Source of the DNA: Desulfamplus sp.
GTDB taxonomy: Bacteria; Desulfobacterota; Desulfobacteria; Desulfobacterales; Desulfobacteraceae
Reading direction: 5' to 3'
NCBI GenBank assembly: GCA_015232935.1
Contig: JADFYT010000023.1
Span: 1 to 15,161, forward strand
DNA length: 15,161 nucleotides
This document shows positions 7,163 to 14,022 of this stretch, in pieces; the first letter of the stretch is position 1, and each line of letters begins with the position of its first letter. The translations under genes were made by a program, and so were the position numbers. A model generated the notes under the pieces. It was not told the origin of the DNA. It was given only the letters and a program-made list of their open reading frames with translations, and did no database searches.

Positions 7163-7938
7163 TGTTCGAAAACAGAAACTACAGATCAAGATCAAACAGA
7201 AAAGGGCTTATTCCCTTCAAGATCACAGTCAAAGAGACAGATCTTCACATACAGGCAGAGTCAGATCTGTCTCAAGTAGCGTTAAGGATTGTCATGGAAC
7301 AGCGTGGATTTGTTGAATCCTACATGCAACTTGATCCTGAATTCAGAACATCACTTAAACCTTTGCAGCCAACAATCCCTGTCGTGCCCCAAATAGTTAC
7401 AGATATGATTGATGCCGGTAAAAAAGCTGGCGTAGGACCAATGGCTGCAATAGCAGGTGCAATTGCAGAACAGACAGGCCTTGCCTTGATGGAATATTCA
7501 GCAGAGGTGATTGTGGAAAACGGGGGGGATATCTTTTTCAAGACCAATTCTGATATGGTCTTTAGCATATTTGCAGGAAAATCCCCACTGAGCATGAAGG
7601 TAGGAGTTAGGATTCACCCGCGAAATACAGATGCAGAAACTGCAACCATAGATAATAAATGTGTGCAACGTCAAGGAATGGCACTTTGCACATCTTCCGG
7701 AACCGTGGGGCACTCCATGAGCTTTGGAAAGGCAGATGCGGTCACTGTAATTTCATCTTCATGTGCCCTTGCAGACGCTACAGCAACGGCACTTGGCAAT
7801 ATTGTGAAACAAGACTGTGATATTGAAAAAGCCATTGAGGCGGGACAAAAATTTCCCGGAATTGAAGGGATCATCATTATCAAAGGGAAAAAACTCGGGG
7901 CATGGGGCAATCTTGAGTTAGTCAGGATTGCCCCGTGA
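7162..7938 (+). CDS. UPF0280 family protein (ApbE-like superfamily, COG2122)
   Basis: This 258-residue protein belongs to the uncharacterised UPF0280 family, distantly related to the flavin transferase ApbE. No reaction is established for it. Visible family features are a basic N-terminus (YRSRSNRKGLIPFKITVKET), the conserved GVGPMAAIAGAIAE motif, VIVENGGDIF, and ALCTSSGTVGHSMSFGKADAV followed by CALADATATALGN; the last two resemble the ApbE flavin-binding region. No signal peptide is present, so it should be cytoplasmic. The start at 7162 (MFENRN) is preferred over 7132, because the earlier codons are translated dispersed-repeat copy C, while 7162 has GGGGTGG at 7-nt spacing. It is 67 bp downstream of dgt and convergent with the CAP-domain gene, with 29 bp between stops and no clear terminator. 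Confidence 0.85.
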   Translation: MFENRNYRSRSNRKGLIPFKITVKETDLHIQAESDLSQVALRIVMEQRGFVESYMQLDPEFRTSLKPLQPTIPVVPQIVTDMIDAGKKAGVGPMAAIAGAIAEQTGLALMEYSAEVIVENGGDIFFKTNSDMVFSIFAGKSPLSMKVGVRIHPRNTDAETATIDNKCVQRQGMALCTSSGTVGHSMSFGKADAVTVISSSCALADATATALGNIVKQDCDIEKAIEAGQKFPGIEGIIIIKGKKLGAWGNLELVRIAP

Positions 7939-7967
7939 GCAGCTATTATAATCTCTAAAATTATGAA

Positions 7968-9302
7968 CTAATCAATCCGGTACATGAAAAATCCAAGCTC
8001 GGAATATCCTGACCAGTCTACCAAAATCAAATCTCCACCGTTTGCAGGCACTGCTGCCCAGAAAATAGTATAGTCTCCTTTTTGAGAATTGAATTCAAGC
8101 GACATGCTTTTTGCCACAGATGTCTGCATAGCCAAAGGAGCAAACTCCGATGATGTCAAATTACCGTCATCTTTAATGAAGTAGAGATTCTGGTCTGGAG
8201 CCAGTACTGCAATGTATAGATCAACAGCCTCTGTGTAGCATGGAAAAGATATATCCATAGCTATAAATGGTGTACTTATTGCAAAAGTAGGGTGAATAAC
8301 CGACCTTACCTTGAGCGGTATTCTGGCAAAATCCTCTGAAGTCACAGGGGTTAAAAGTTCAGCAATAGTGAGCGTCTTGCAAGAGCTGTTATCTGTGGGG
8401 TCTATACCAAAGTCACTTAGCACAAAATCAAGTTTTACGTTGTCATTGCCAACGGTAACTGTTTTTGTAGCATAGGTGTTGTATTCGCACAGATAAGCTT
8501 GAATTGTAAATGTGCCTGGTGAAGAGATGTCAAGGCTGTATGCTCCGGCAGAAAAAGCATCAACGCTTTTCCCAGTTTCAAGTACTTTCAATGTAGTGTT
8601 AGAAATCCCCTCTCCTACATCATAAAAGGCATTCCTGTTTTTATCATCATAAATTACGCCACATATATAGGCAGGTGCTTCGCCTCTTCCAAAATCGCTG
8701 GTGCTGACCACAGCATTTCGATATCGCTCATAATCCCCTCGGGCAAATGCGACACCAGCCTCAACATGGGAGGATGCAAGCATGTTTACACGGTGTCCTC
8801 TGTTGGGATAATTTTCATCTACAAAAAGAAGTTCGTGGTGGTAGGTAGCGTTTTTCTGGTCAATGCCAAGATCTCCGGTTGACATATTGATAGCAATATT
8901 TTCACCTGAATAGTAATTATAGCCCTGTGCAATGGCCCGATCCTGCGGAGAATGATTAGTTTGAAGTGTATAATGGCTAAAATAATCTTTTGCCAACATA
9001 TCTTCAGAATGTGCAAGTGCTGCTTTGTAGAGATCAAGATTAAAGGCAAGAGGTTGCTTGGGGTAACTGCTTATAGTGCTTGAGGCTGAGACCCCTTCAT
9101 TTAGATCAATGTTATAAAGCTGAGCCTCTCCATCCGGATTCGCCCTTGCTCTGTTAATAAGTTCAAGAAAATAGATATCCTCGGCAAGAGGCTCAATATC
9201 ATACACAGATATACAGTTGGCAGATAATGATACGTCGGAAAATATGCCAAGGCTAAGAACAGAGACACAAGCTACAAAAACAAAGGATCTTAAAGATTTC
9301 AT
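7968..9302 (-). CDS. Exported CAP (SCP/PR-1)-domain protein
   Basis: The 444-residue protein has a Sec signal peptide (MKSLRSF, a hydrophobic core, likely cleavage near residue 28). Residues about 43-205 are a CAP domain: FLELINRARANPDGEA, LALFN-like core LAFNLDLYKAALAHSEDML with His98, SGENIA (132-137), and RGHRVNML with His170. Residues about 212-296 look like a Cna-B/SdrD-type beta module with an acidic calcium-like loop (DDKNRNAFYDVGEG, 219-232). The last 140 or so residues form a beta-rich domain ending in VDLYIAVLAPDQNLYFIKDD and a C-terminal GYSELGFFMYRID. CAP proteins in bacteria are secreted with mostly unknown roles. The start at 9302 has AGGAGG (9310-9315) 7 nt upstream; the earlier ATG at 9335 lies in repeat sequence. 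A MITE-like element sits 42 bp upstream of the start. Confidence 0.85.
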   Translation of the reverse strand: MKSLRSFVFVACVSVLSLGIFSDVSLSANCISVYDIEPLAEDIYFLELINRARANPDGEAQLYNIDLNEGVSASSTISSYPKQPLAFNLDLYKAALAHSEDMLAKDYFSHYTLQTNHSPQDRAIAQGYNYYSGENIAINMSTGDLGIDQKNATYHHELLFVDENYPNRGHRVNMLASSHVEAGVAFARGDYERYRNAVVSTSDFGRGEAPAYICGVIYDDKNRNAFYDVGEGISNTTLKVLETGKSVDAFSAGAYSLDISSPGTFTIQAYLCEYNTYATKTVTVGNDNVKLDFVLSDFGIDPTDNSSCKTLTIAELLTPVTSEDFARIPLKVRSVIHPTFAISTPFIAMDISFPCYTEAVDLYIAVLAPDQNLYFIKDDGNLTSSEFAPLAMQTSVAKSMSLEFNSQKGDYTIFWAAVPANGGDLILVDWSGYSELGFFMYRID

Positions 9303-9321
9303 TGGTCCACCTCCTGTTGCA

Positions 9322-9344
9322 ATTATTTTTACCATGAAAATTCA
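9322..9344 (-). repeat. Dispersed intergenic repeat, copy D, tail part
   Basis: On the minus strand this reads TGAATTTTCATGGTAAAAAT, matching the tail of copies A, B and C. It is separated from its head (9451-9507) by the inserted 106-bp element. AAAATTCA (9337-9344, plus strand) is one copy of the target duplication. Confidence 0.8.
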
Positions 9345-9450
9345 GGCATGTTTCATATAATCTCAAAAGTAGTTTACACTTTTTTTGAGAAAATCCCCTA
9401 AAAATGGGAATGAGGTTAAAGAAAGTGTAAACCAGCAAATGAAACACGCC
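9345..9450. mobile_element. MITE-like element, 106 bp, inside dispersed repeat copy D
   Basis: The ends are GGCATGTTTCAT (9345-9356) and ATGAAACACGCC (9439-9450), a 12-bp terminal inverted repeat with one mismatch. It is flanked by perfect 8-bp direct repeats AAAATTCA (9337-9344 and 9451-9458). Inside, TTTACACTTT (9373-9382) and AAAGTGTAAA (9422-9431) form a second perfect inverted pair. It has no credible gene. Removing the element and one direct repeat restores a contiguous repeat that aligns with copies A and B. An 8-bp duplication is known for several transposase families, including IS6, ISL3 and IS66; the GGC ends do not fit IS66. Confidence 0.85.
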
Positions 9451-9507
9451 AAAATTCATTTTGATTTTCATCAATTCGGGTGGCCACATAATGGCCATGA
9501 AGGTTTA
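9451..9507 (-). repeat. Dispersed intergenic repeat, copy D, head part
   Basis: Read on the minus strand from 9507 it starts AAACCTTCATGGCCATTATG, then TGGCCACCCGAATTGATGAA and AATCAAAATGAATTTT. It aligns with copy B through its whole length with one compensating insertion/deletion pair. It lies in the upstream region of the CAP-domain gene, in the same orientation as that gene. Confidence 0.85.
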
Positions 9508-9581
9508 ATGTCAAGAAAAGCTCAGACCTCGTGGATAGATCAAGCTGTAGTATAATACACCAAAAAGAACCGCTGACAAAC

Positions 9582-9615
9582 AAAAAAAGGACTTAGGAGT
9601 CACCCTTAAGTCCTT
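9582..9615 (-). terminator. Rho-independent terminator after tRNA-Cys
   Basis: On the minus strand AAGGACTTA and TAAGTCCTT form a 9-bp stem with an 11-nt loop, then a T7 run (9582-9588). It starts 11 bases past the tRNA-Cys CCA end. Confidence 0.9.
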
Positions 9616-9626
9616 ATTGTTTTTTA

Positions 9627-9701
9627 TGGAGGCGGCTTCCGGATTTGAACCGGAGAATAACGGCTTTGCAGGCCGTCGCCTTACCACTTGGCCAAGCCGC
9701 C
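9627..9701 (-). tRNA. tRNA-Cys (anticodon GCA)
   Basis: A complete 75-nt cloverleaf reads on the minus strand. The acceptor stem is GGCGGCT/AGCCGCC and the anticodon stem ACGGC/GCCGT encloses CTGCAAA, giving GCA. The T arm is CCGG-TTCAAAT-CCGG and CCA is encoded. It follows tRNA-Gly with 5 nt between them, so the two are processed from one transcript. Confidence 0.95.
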
Positions 9702-9706
9702 TTGTT

Positions 9707-9781
9707 TGGAGCGGGAAACGGGATTTGAACCCGCGACTTCGACCTTGGCAAGGTCGCACTCTACCACTGAGTTATTCCCGC
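9707..9781 (-). tRNA. tRNA-Gly (anticodon GCC)
   Basis: A complete 75-nt cloverleaf reads on the minus strand. The acceptor stem GCGGGAA/TTCCCGC and the anticodon stem CGACC/GGTCG enclose TTGCCAA, giving GCC, which reads GGC/GGU. The T arm is GCGGG-TTCAAAT-CCCGT and CCA is encoded. It is the promoter-proximal gene of the Gly-Cys pair. Confidence 0.95.
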
Positions 9782-9799
9782 TCAGTTGAAACAAGAGGT

Positions 9800-9828
9800 C
9801 TTATATACCTGACACCCTATTTTGTCAA
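9800..9828 (-). promoter_or_regulatory. Strong sigma-70 promoter of the tRNA-Gly/tRNA-Cys unit
   Basis: On the minus strand a perfect -35 TTGACA (9823-9828), a 17-bp spacer and TATAAG (9800-9805) lie 18 bp before the tRNA-Gly 5' end. This is the best promoter match in the window. Confidence 0.85.
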
Positions 9829-9840
9829 CAGTTAATATAT

Positions 9841-9941
9841 GATGCTTCCGTAAAAAGTCCTGAATCGGCGTTTTTTGGTGTAATAAACATCCGATTTTAT
9901 TGGATGCAGATTTCGGTAAGCTGACTTTTTACGAGATCATC
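9841..9941. mobile_element. MITE-like palindromic element, 101 bp
   Basis: The ends GATGCTTCCGTAAAAAGTC (9841-9859) and GACTTTTTACGAGATCATC (9923-9941) are 19-bp inverted repeats matching at 16 positions, including a perfect GTAAAAAGTC block. The interior has a second hairpin, ATCCGAT-TTT-ATTGGAT (about 9890-9906), with one G-T pair. Perfect 7-bp direct repeats AATATAT flank it (9834-9840 and 9942-9948), though this AT-only sequence is weak evidence of target duplication. No coding frame is present. It lies 6 bp outside the direct repeat from the -35 of the tRNA-Gly promoter. Confidence 0.7.
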
Positions 9942-10044
9942 AATATATAATTGATTTTTCATTTTTTTTGCTAATTGCAATCTCCCCAAGAGTTATAACG
10001 CCCTTTCTGACATAAATGCATTATTTGTGGAATACCTATCTATT

Positions 10045-10635
10045 TTAAAGAGAGACAAGTTTTCTGAACTTGATAAAATAATCTGCACCTGACCACAGCG
10101 TAAAAAAAAGAGCACCATATAAAAGCAAAGAGCCAATAACATCAAAATGGATGCCAATATATGGATAATGAATCAGAAGAGGAATAATGGAAGCGATCTG
10201 AAAACCTGTTTTATACTTGCCAAGCCATGACGCGGAAACATCCTGGCCATACTCAATTATAACACATCTCAAGCCTGTCACAGCAAGCTCTCGACCAATA
10301 ATGGCACAGGCTATCCATGCGGGTATAAAATCAAGAGAAACCAGCATTATGAATACAGAAGAGATCAAAAGTTTATCTGCAAGCGGATCAAGAATTTTAC
10401 CCAGATTGGAGACAAGTCCGTATTTTCTTGCAAAATAACCGTCAAAATAGTCTGTAATAGATGCAATAGAAAAAATAGAGGCTGAAAGCAAAAGCGTTAT
10501 TTTTCCAGGGTACATCATCAGAACTACCAGCAGTGGTACTGATGCAATTCTTGACAATGTCATGAAATTGGGATTAAAAAAGATTTTTTTAAGCATCAGA
10601 ACAGTTTTTTTTATTTTATCCTGAAAGACAATCAT
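10045..10635 (-). CDS. pgsA: CDP-diacylglycerol-glycerol-3-phosphate 3-phosphatidyltransferase
   Basis: This integral membrane enzyme makes phosphatidylglycerol phosphate, the committed step to phosphatidylglycerol and cardiolipin. The 196 residues contain the complete CDP-alcohol phosphotransferase motif DGx2ARx8Gx3Dx3D (Asp65-Gly66, Ala69-Arg70, Gly79, Asp83, Asp87), preceded by Asp62. Several hydrophobic segments flank it (about 33-60, 88-112 and 145-185). FMTLSRIASVP near residues 24-34 is the usual N-terminal signature (LTxxRI). The length fits the family. The start is uncertain: ATG 10635 lacks a ribosome site, and the internal ATG at 10596 (Met14) would give a more typical N-terminus. 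It is 24 bp downstream of fsa and probably cotranscribed with it. Confidence 0.88.
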   Translation of the reverse strand: MIVFQDKIKKTVLMLKKIFFNPNFMTLSRIASVPLLVVLMMYPGKITLLLSASIFSIASITDYFDGYFARKYGLVSNLGKILDPLADKLLISSVFIMLVSLDFIPAWIACAIIGRELAVTGLRCVIIEYGQDVSASWLGKYKTGFQIASIIPLLIHYPYIGIHFDVIGSLLLYGALFFTLWSGADYFIKFRKLVSL

Positions 10636-10659
10636 AGTATTACAAATATCACAATTGTA

Positions 10660-11307
10660 TTATTGTTGATTTTTTTTATTCCAGTCAGCCATAAATGCAT
10701 CAATTCCCTTGTCAGTCATATGATGAGATGCAAGAGTTTTGAGAACCTTGTAAGGTATCGTGGCAATATCGGCTCCAAGAAGTGCGGAGTTTAGCACATG
10801 GAGAGGGTTTCTGACACTTGCAACAATAATCTGGGTTTCATATCCATAATTTGAATATATATCAACAATCTCTCCAATAAGACGCATGCCATCTTCTGAC
10901 AGGTCATCAAGTCTTCCTACAAAAGGACTTGCATAGGTTGCACCAGCTTTGGCAGCCATCAGAGCCTGAAGAGCAGAAAATATTAGTGTCACATTAGTCT
11001 TGATACTCTCATTAGAAAGCGTCTTGACAGCTTTTAGACCCTCAATGGTCATCGGGATTTTGACAACAATATTATCACTTATCTTTGCAAGATCACGGGC
11101 TTCTGTCACCATGCCGTTATAGTCAAGACTTATAACCTCAGCACTTACAGGGCCATCAACAATAGAGCATATATCTCTTATGATATCCTTGAATTCTCCT
11201 TTTTCCCTTGCAATAAGTGACGGGTTGGTTGTAACTCCATCCACCATACCCATGCTGCTGGCATCTTTTATTTCATCAATATTGGCTGTATCTATAAAAA
11301 ATTTCAA
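10660..11307 (-). CDS. fsa: Fructose-6-phosphate aldolase/transaldolase (TalC type), TTG start
   Basis: This is a class I Schiff-base aldolase of the small transaldolase family, working in the non-oxidative pentose phosphate pathway (TalC) or as fructose-6-phosphate aldolase. From TTG 11307 the product is 215 residues, the family's usual length, starting (M)KFFIDTANIDEIK. DGVTTNPSLIAREKG is at 23-37. The catalytic Lys83 is in NIVVKIPMT, and SPFVGRLDD follows. GGAGG lies 5 nt upstream of the TTG, an ideal ribosome site. The frame could be opened at 11319 or 11415, but this would add residues absent from the family and place the GGAGG inside the gene. Whether aldolase or transaldolase activity dominates cannot be told by eye. 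Confidence 0.88.
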   Translation of the reverse strand: MKFFIDTANIDEIKDASSMGMVDGVTTNPSLIAREKGEFKDIIRDICSIVDGPVSAEVISLDYNGMVTEARDLAKISDNIVVKIPMTIEGLKAVKTLSNESIKTNVTLIFSALQALMAAKAGATYASPFVGRLDDLSEDGMRLIGEIVDIYSNYGYETQIIVASVRNPLHVLNSALLGADIATIPYKVLKTLASHHMTDKGIDAFMADWNKKNQQ

Positions 11308-11460
11308 ACTTCCCTCCATATTTTTAATTGTATCAAAAAAAAATTTTATTTCTTTGTTCAGCGATTTGGATCCAGCAACAGGTGCTGGCAAGCTGCATAT
11401 GTTATAAAGAGACAAGGTCTTTTTCTTGCCACTCCTGATTATAAAAACCGGAATGCAATC

Positions 11461-11982
11461 TCAAGGTAAATTTTTTGACTGCATGAACAAGACAACATCC
11501 TGTTCATGGTCATTTTCAACATTTTTCAAAAGTTTTTTAGTACTACTACCCAAAACAGGGTGAATCATTTCCGGTGCTATATCACAAAGGGGCTTTAATA
11601 CAAAGCATCTTTTATGCATTCTGGGGTGTGGAATGGTCAGCTTGTCTGTATTGACAACCATATCCTGATAAAAAATAATATCAAGATCAATAATTCTTGG
11701 GCCGAATCTGACAGTTTTTTCATATTGACCAAGTTTTTGCTCAATATTTTTAAGGCTTGCCATCAACGTTTCAGGGTCAAGTTCTGTTTCAAGTTTCAAC
11801 GCACTGTTCACAAACCAGTCCTGATCCTTGTAATCAACAGGCTCTGTCTTGTAAAAATTGGCGGTGTCAACAACCCTGGTGGCATGAAGTTCATTGATGT
11901 GCTTTATTCCCATGATACAGTTAGAGTATTTGTCGCCCATATTGGAGCCTATGGAGACAAATACAGTACTCTTTTTTTTCAT
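11461..11982 (-). CDS. folK: 2-amino-4-hydroxy-6-hydroxymethyldihydropteridine pyrophosphokinase (HPPK)
   Basis: HPPK transfers pyrophosphate from ATP to the pterin in folate biosynthesis. The 173 residues show all family blocks: VFVSIGSNMGDK (7-18), FYKTEPVDYKDQDWFVNSAL (43-62), RFGPRIIDLDIIFY with the metal ligands Asp99 and Asp101 (92-105), and IPHPRMHKRCFVLKPLCDI (117-135). The length is normal for a stand-alone enzyme. A weak AAGAG lies upstream of ATG 11982. The gene is 135 bp after the LptM-like lipoprotein and 153 bp before fsa. No folB or folP is nearby, so its place in this series does not form a folate cluster. Confidence 0.93.
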   Translation of the reverse strand: MKKKSTVFVSIGSNMGDKYSNCIMGIKHINELHATRVVDTANFYKTEPVDYKDQDWFVNSALKLETELDPETLMASLKNIEQKLGQYEKTVRFGPRIIDLDIIFYQDMVVNTDKLTIPHPRMHKRCFVLKPLCDIAPEMIHPVLGSSTKKLLKNVENDHEQDVVLFMQSKNLP

Positions 11983-12117
11983 TATGATGCTCTTTTGGAT
12001 TCTTGTTTCTGATTTTCATAATATTTTTGTGTGAAAGTCCTTTGAAATATCTGCAATCATGAGACTTTCATTCTTCGTTGTGCCCGTCAGGGCATGGTCG
12101 TTACTGGAAAAGAATCT

Positions 12118-12588
12118 CTACTGAAATTCAACCTCAACTGTTTCAGAAAACTGGCTCAATATATTATGATCTGTGTAATATCTGGCTTTGTAAAAATAGA
12201 CAAATCCCTTCTCAATAGGCTCTCTATATTCTGATATAGGAAAAGCTATAGAAGAGATACGAGCAAAGTCAAGTGGACAGCCTCTGCATGCATCATCAGA
12301 CAACATAAGGCGTGCCCTGAAAAGTTCGAGACCTTTAATCTCCGGCTTTTCAGCCGCACTCCTATACTCTGCATACCTCTTGTTGTTAAAATCACTGAGT
12401 GTATTGTAATCCCAGCTCAACAGCACCCGGGCATTGTCGCTATCCAATGAATATGTAAGGTTATCCGGTGGTTCAGGTACAATCATCAACGGAGGGAGAG
12501 GATCTCCCTTTTTTCCGCATCCTGTAATCAAAAGAACACAAAAAACAGATATCAATAAGACAAATAGAGCATGAAAAGCATATTTCAT
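12118..12588 (-). CDS. LptM-like lipoprotein with fibronectin-III-like extension
   Basis: This 156-residue lipoprotein has a hydrophobic signal ending in the lipobox ITGC (Cys24). It continues CGKKGDPLPP, a motif typical of the small LptM (YifL) lipoproteins, which assist maturation of the LptD/E lipopolysaccharide translocon. LptM is normally under 80 residues; here about 115 residues follow, with alternating strands (VLLSWDYN, GLELFRARLM, GFVYFYKARYYTD, SETVEVEF) suggesting one fibronectin type III-like fold. A CxxC pair (Cys101 and Cys104, in DACRGCPLD) is odd for such a domain. Its ATG overlaps the argH stop (ATGA), so translation is probably coupled to argH. The LptM role is inferred from the N-terminal motif only. 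Confidence 0.72.
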   Translation of the reverse strand: MKYAFHALFVLLISVFCVLLITGCGKKGDPLPPLMIVPEPPDNLTYSLDSDNARVLLSWDYNTLSDFNNKRYAEYRSAAEKPEIKGLELFRARLMLSDDACRGCPLDFARISSIAFPISEYREPIEKGFVYFYKARYYTDHNILSQFSETVEVEFQ

Positions 12589-13967
12589 TGCAATTTCAGC
12601 CTCTCTTTTGCTTTTTCAACAGCTCTTTTCACATTTTGATAACCTGTGCCGCCGTGAGTAACCCGCCTGGAGATCATCCTTTCAATGGAAATAAACTCAA
12701 AAATATCTTTATCAATAAGGTCAGAGAAGGCTTTAAAATTCTCAATTGAAAGCTCATGAAGCTCCTTGTGCCTGTCAAGGGCAAATGCAACCGCTCTTCC
12801 TGATACTGAATGAGCTTCCCTGAACGGCATTCCCTTTACCACAAGGTAATCTGCAAGGTCAGTTGCATTGAGATAACCCTTTTGTGCCGCAAAAAGCATG
12901 GTCTCTCTATGAATTTCAACATGCGGAATCATACGGGTATATATATCAATGCATGCCTTTAGAGTATTTACAGTATCAAAGAGCGGCTCTTTATCCTCCT
13001 GCATGTCCCTGTTGTATGCAAGGGGAAGAGACTTCATCAAGGTGACAATAGCCATAAGATTACCCACAACCCTGCCTGTTTTTCCACGGACAAGCTCGGC
13101 AACATCAGGGTTCTTCTTCTGTGGCATAATGCTTGAACCTGTTGTAAATGCATCAGATATGGTTATAAAGGCAAACTCTGAGGAAGACCACAGTACAAGC
13201 TCTTCCGAGAATCTCGAAAAATGGATCATGCAGACAGTTGCATGAGATATGAATTCCATTACAAAATCCCTGTCTGACACGGAATCCATGCTGTTGTCAG
13301 AGACCTTTGCAAATCCGAGAAGTTCCCGCGTAAGCTCCCTGTCAAGAGCAAAGGTTGTACCGGCAAGTGCGGCAGACCCCAGAGGCATGACATCAGTTCG
13401 TTTGAGAGAATCTTCAAATCTTTCATAATCTCGTTTGAACATCTCGTAATATGCCATAAGATGGTGGGAAAAGAGCACCGGCTGTGCCCGCTGAAGATGA
13501 GTATATCCCGGCATGACCACATCAATATATTTTTGTGCGGTCACGACAATTACCTTCTGGAGGTCAAGAAGGGAGTCCATAACAGAAAGAGTCTGTGCCT
13601 TGAGATAGATTCTTGCATCCAGAGCGACCTGATCATTGCGGCTTCTGCCTGTATGCAGTTTTTTTGCAACGACACCGACCTCTTTTCCAAGTGCACTTTC
13701 AATATGCATGTGGATATCTTCAAGAGAGTCTGAATATTCAAATGTGTTGTTTTCAATTTTCTCCCTGACCTTCTCAAGCCCTTTCAGAAGAATATCAGCC
13801 TCTTGCTGTGAAATGATTGACTGGCGAGCCATCATCTTCAAATGTGCGATACTGCCATCGATATCACACGAATAAAGAGCCTTATCAACATCAATTGAAG
13901 ATGTGAATTTTTCAACCATCCTGTCTGTACTCAGGGAGAATCTGCCATCCCAAGGTTTTTGTGCCAT
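12585..13967 (-). CDS. argH: Argininosuccinate lyase
   Basis: ArgH cleaves argininosuccinate to arginine and fumarate, the last step of arginine synthesis, as a cytoplasmic homotetramer. The 460 residues contain HTGRSRNDQV (105-114), GYTHLQRAQP with the catalytic His157, and the superfamily signature GSSIMPQKKNPD (277-288) with the catalytic Ser loop. MAQKPWDGRF is the usual N-terminus. ATG 13967 is chosen over the in-frame TTG at 13973 because GGGA lies 7 nt upstream. It is 55 bp downstream of argG, and its stop overlaps the start of the lipoprotein gene. No defect is seen. Confidence 0.95.
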   Translation of the reverse strand: MAQKPWDGRFSLSTDRMVEKFTSSIDVDKALYSCDIDGSIAHLKMMARQSIISQQEADILLKGLEKVREKIENNTFEYSDSLEDIHMHIESALGKEVGVVAKKLHTGRSRNDQVALDARIYLKAQTLSVMDSLLDLQKVIVVTAQKYIDVVMPGYTHLQRAQPVLFSHHLMAYYEMFKRDYERFEDSLKRTDVMPLGSAALAGTTFALDRELTRELLGFAKVSDNSMDSVSDRDFVMEFISHATVCMIHFSRFSEELVLWSSSEFAFITISDAFTTGSSIMPQKKNPDVAELVRGKTGRVVGNLMAIVTLMKSLPLAYNRDMQEDKEPLFDTVNTLKACIDIYTRMIPHVEIHRETMLFAAQKGYLNATDLADYLVVKGMPFREAHSVSGRAVAFALDRHKELHELSIENFKAFSDLIDKDIFEFISIERMISRRVTHGGTGYQNVKRAVEKAKERLKLQ

Positions 13968-14022
13968 TATCAAATCCCTATCTGTAGAATTGTATATCTA
14001 TTTCTTTGAGCTTGCTGAATAA

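Noticed and set aside
9253..9498. 81-codon minus-strand open frame across repeat copy D and the MITE-like element
   Set aside because: It crosses two repeat boundaries and ends inside the CAP gene signal region; there is no plausible protein content.
9601..9800. tRNA cluster as an integration attachment site
   Set aside because: No integrase gene and no repeated tRNA 3' fragment were found in the window.
12011..12023. GATTTTCATAAT resembling the core of the dispersed repeat
   Set aside because: Only 12 AT-rich bases match and none of the GGCCACCCC or AACCTTCATG blocks is present, so it is probably chance.
11983..12117. Possible 14-codon leader peptide and hairpins (GAAAGTC/GACTTTC, TGCCC/GGGCA) before folK
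   Set aside because: There is no ribosome site, no run of regulatory codons and no T-tract; a leader or attenuator cannot be supported.
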